Positions 6,591 through 6,622 of a DNA stretch of 6,622 nucleotides are shown in pieces. The translations under genes and the position numbers were made by a program. Source of the stretch: Nitrospirota bacterium. GTDB lineage: Bacteria > Nitrospirota > Thermodesulfovibrionia > Thermodesulfovibrionales > Dissulfurispiraceae. The stretch lies in the NCBI GenBank assembly GCA_016212685.1, contig JACREW010000268.1:1-6622 (forward strand), in the 5' to 3' direction. Numbering within the stretch: the first letter of the stretch is position 1; each line of letters opens with the position of its first letter. The notes beneath the pieces are model-generated. The model was not told where the DNA came from and ran no database searches. It worked only from the letters and a program-made list of their open reading frames with translations.

Positions 6591-6622
6591 TTATTTGACC
6601 TCCTTTTTCTTTTTAGCCTCTA
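6591..6622 (-). CDS. C-terminal tail of an upstream gene, 5' part beyond window
   Basis: One frame reads E-A-K-K-K-K-E-V-K then TAA at 6593-6591, two bases before the permease ATG. A lysine-rich charged tail ending just before a coupled gene is typical of a real C-terminus, but only ten codons are visible, so the product cannot be named and the frame could be chance. If real, the operon begins further right, outside the window. Confidence 0.45.
   Translation of the reverse strand, partial: EAKKKKEVK
6598..6605 (-). promoter_or_regulatory. Strong ribosome binding site of the permease
   Basis: AAGGAGGT on the minus strand, nine bases before the ATG at 6588. It overlaps the likely last codons of the upstream gene, a sign of operon packing. 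Confidence 0.75.

Noticed and set aside
1..6622. CRISPR array, tRNA or rRNA genes, insertion-sequence ends
   Set aside because: I saw no regularly spaced repeats, cloverleaf-like sequence, rRNA-like stretch or transposase coding in any part of the window.

Overview
All genes in this window read on the minus strand, so the order of transcription runs from high to low coordinates. The window holds two different parts. The right part (about 1707-6622) is a tight, fully intact gene string: the tail of an unseen upstream gene, a TauE/SafE-type membrane permease, a tandem universal stress protein, a membrane sensor histidine kinase and an NtrC-type sigma-54 response regulator. The left part (1-1620) is accessory in character: a large PLD-nuclease/SNF2-helicase protein cut by the window edge, and before it a short stretch of broken gene pieces, including a recognisable scrap of an ORF6N (phage antirepressor-like) gene.

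The organism is a Gram-negative-type bacterium that uses sigma-54. The mix of TauE/SafE permease, tandem Usp and NtrC-type two-component pair with moderate GC fits Nitrospirota or Desulfobacterota (old Deltaproteobacteria), but this is a judgement from protein style and not a proven assignment. By eye the helicase side is more AT-rich than the operon side (one hand-counted 60-base sample on each side gives about 38% and 53% GC), which fits separate origins.

Layout, in order of transcription: 6622-6591 end of an unknown upstream CDS with a lysine-rich tail; 6588-5500 permease; 5463-4627 tandem UspA (start revised inward from 5496); 4620-3049 histidine kinase; 3059-1707 response regulator, overlapping the kinase by 11 bases; about 1706-1415 a gene-poor stretch with a weak promoter-like box, a small hairpin, the ORF6N remnant with a 31-base near-perfect palindrome inside it, and a second unrecognised open fragment; 1414-1 the PLD-SNF2 helicase, incomplete.

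How the parts may work together: the kinase senses a signal, probably through its periplasmic helical domain, and phosphorylates the regulator, which activates sigma-54 promoters that lie outside this window. Close packing with the permease and the stress protein suggests that export of an anion (sulfite or an organosulfonate in characterised relatives) and a stress response belong to the same regulon. The PLD-SNF2 protein is of a kind seen in restriction and anti-phage loci; with the ORF6N scrap beside it, position about 1620-1700 looks like the edge of a defence or mobile island that continues to the left of the window. That island is the best place to look for an undescribed system, but only one partial gene of it is visible here.
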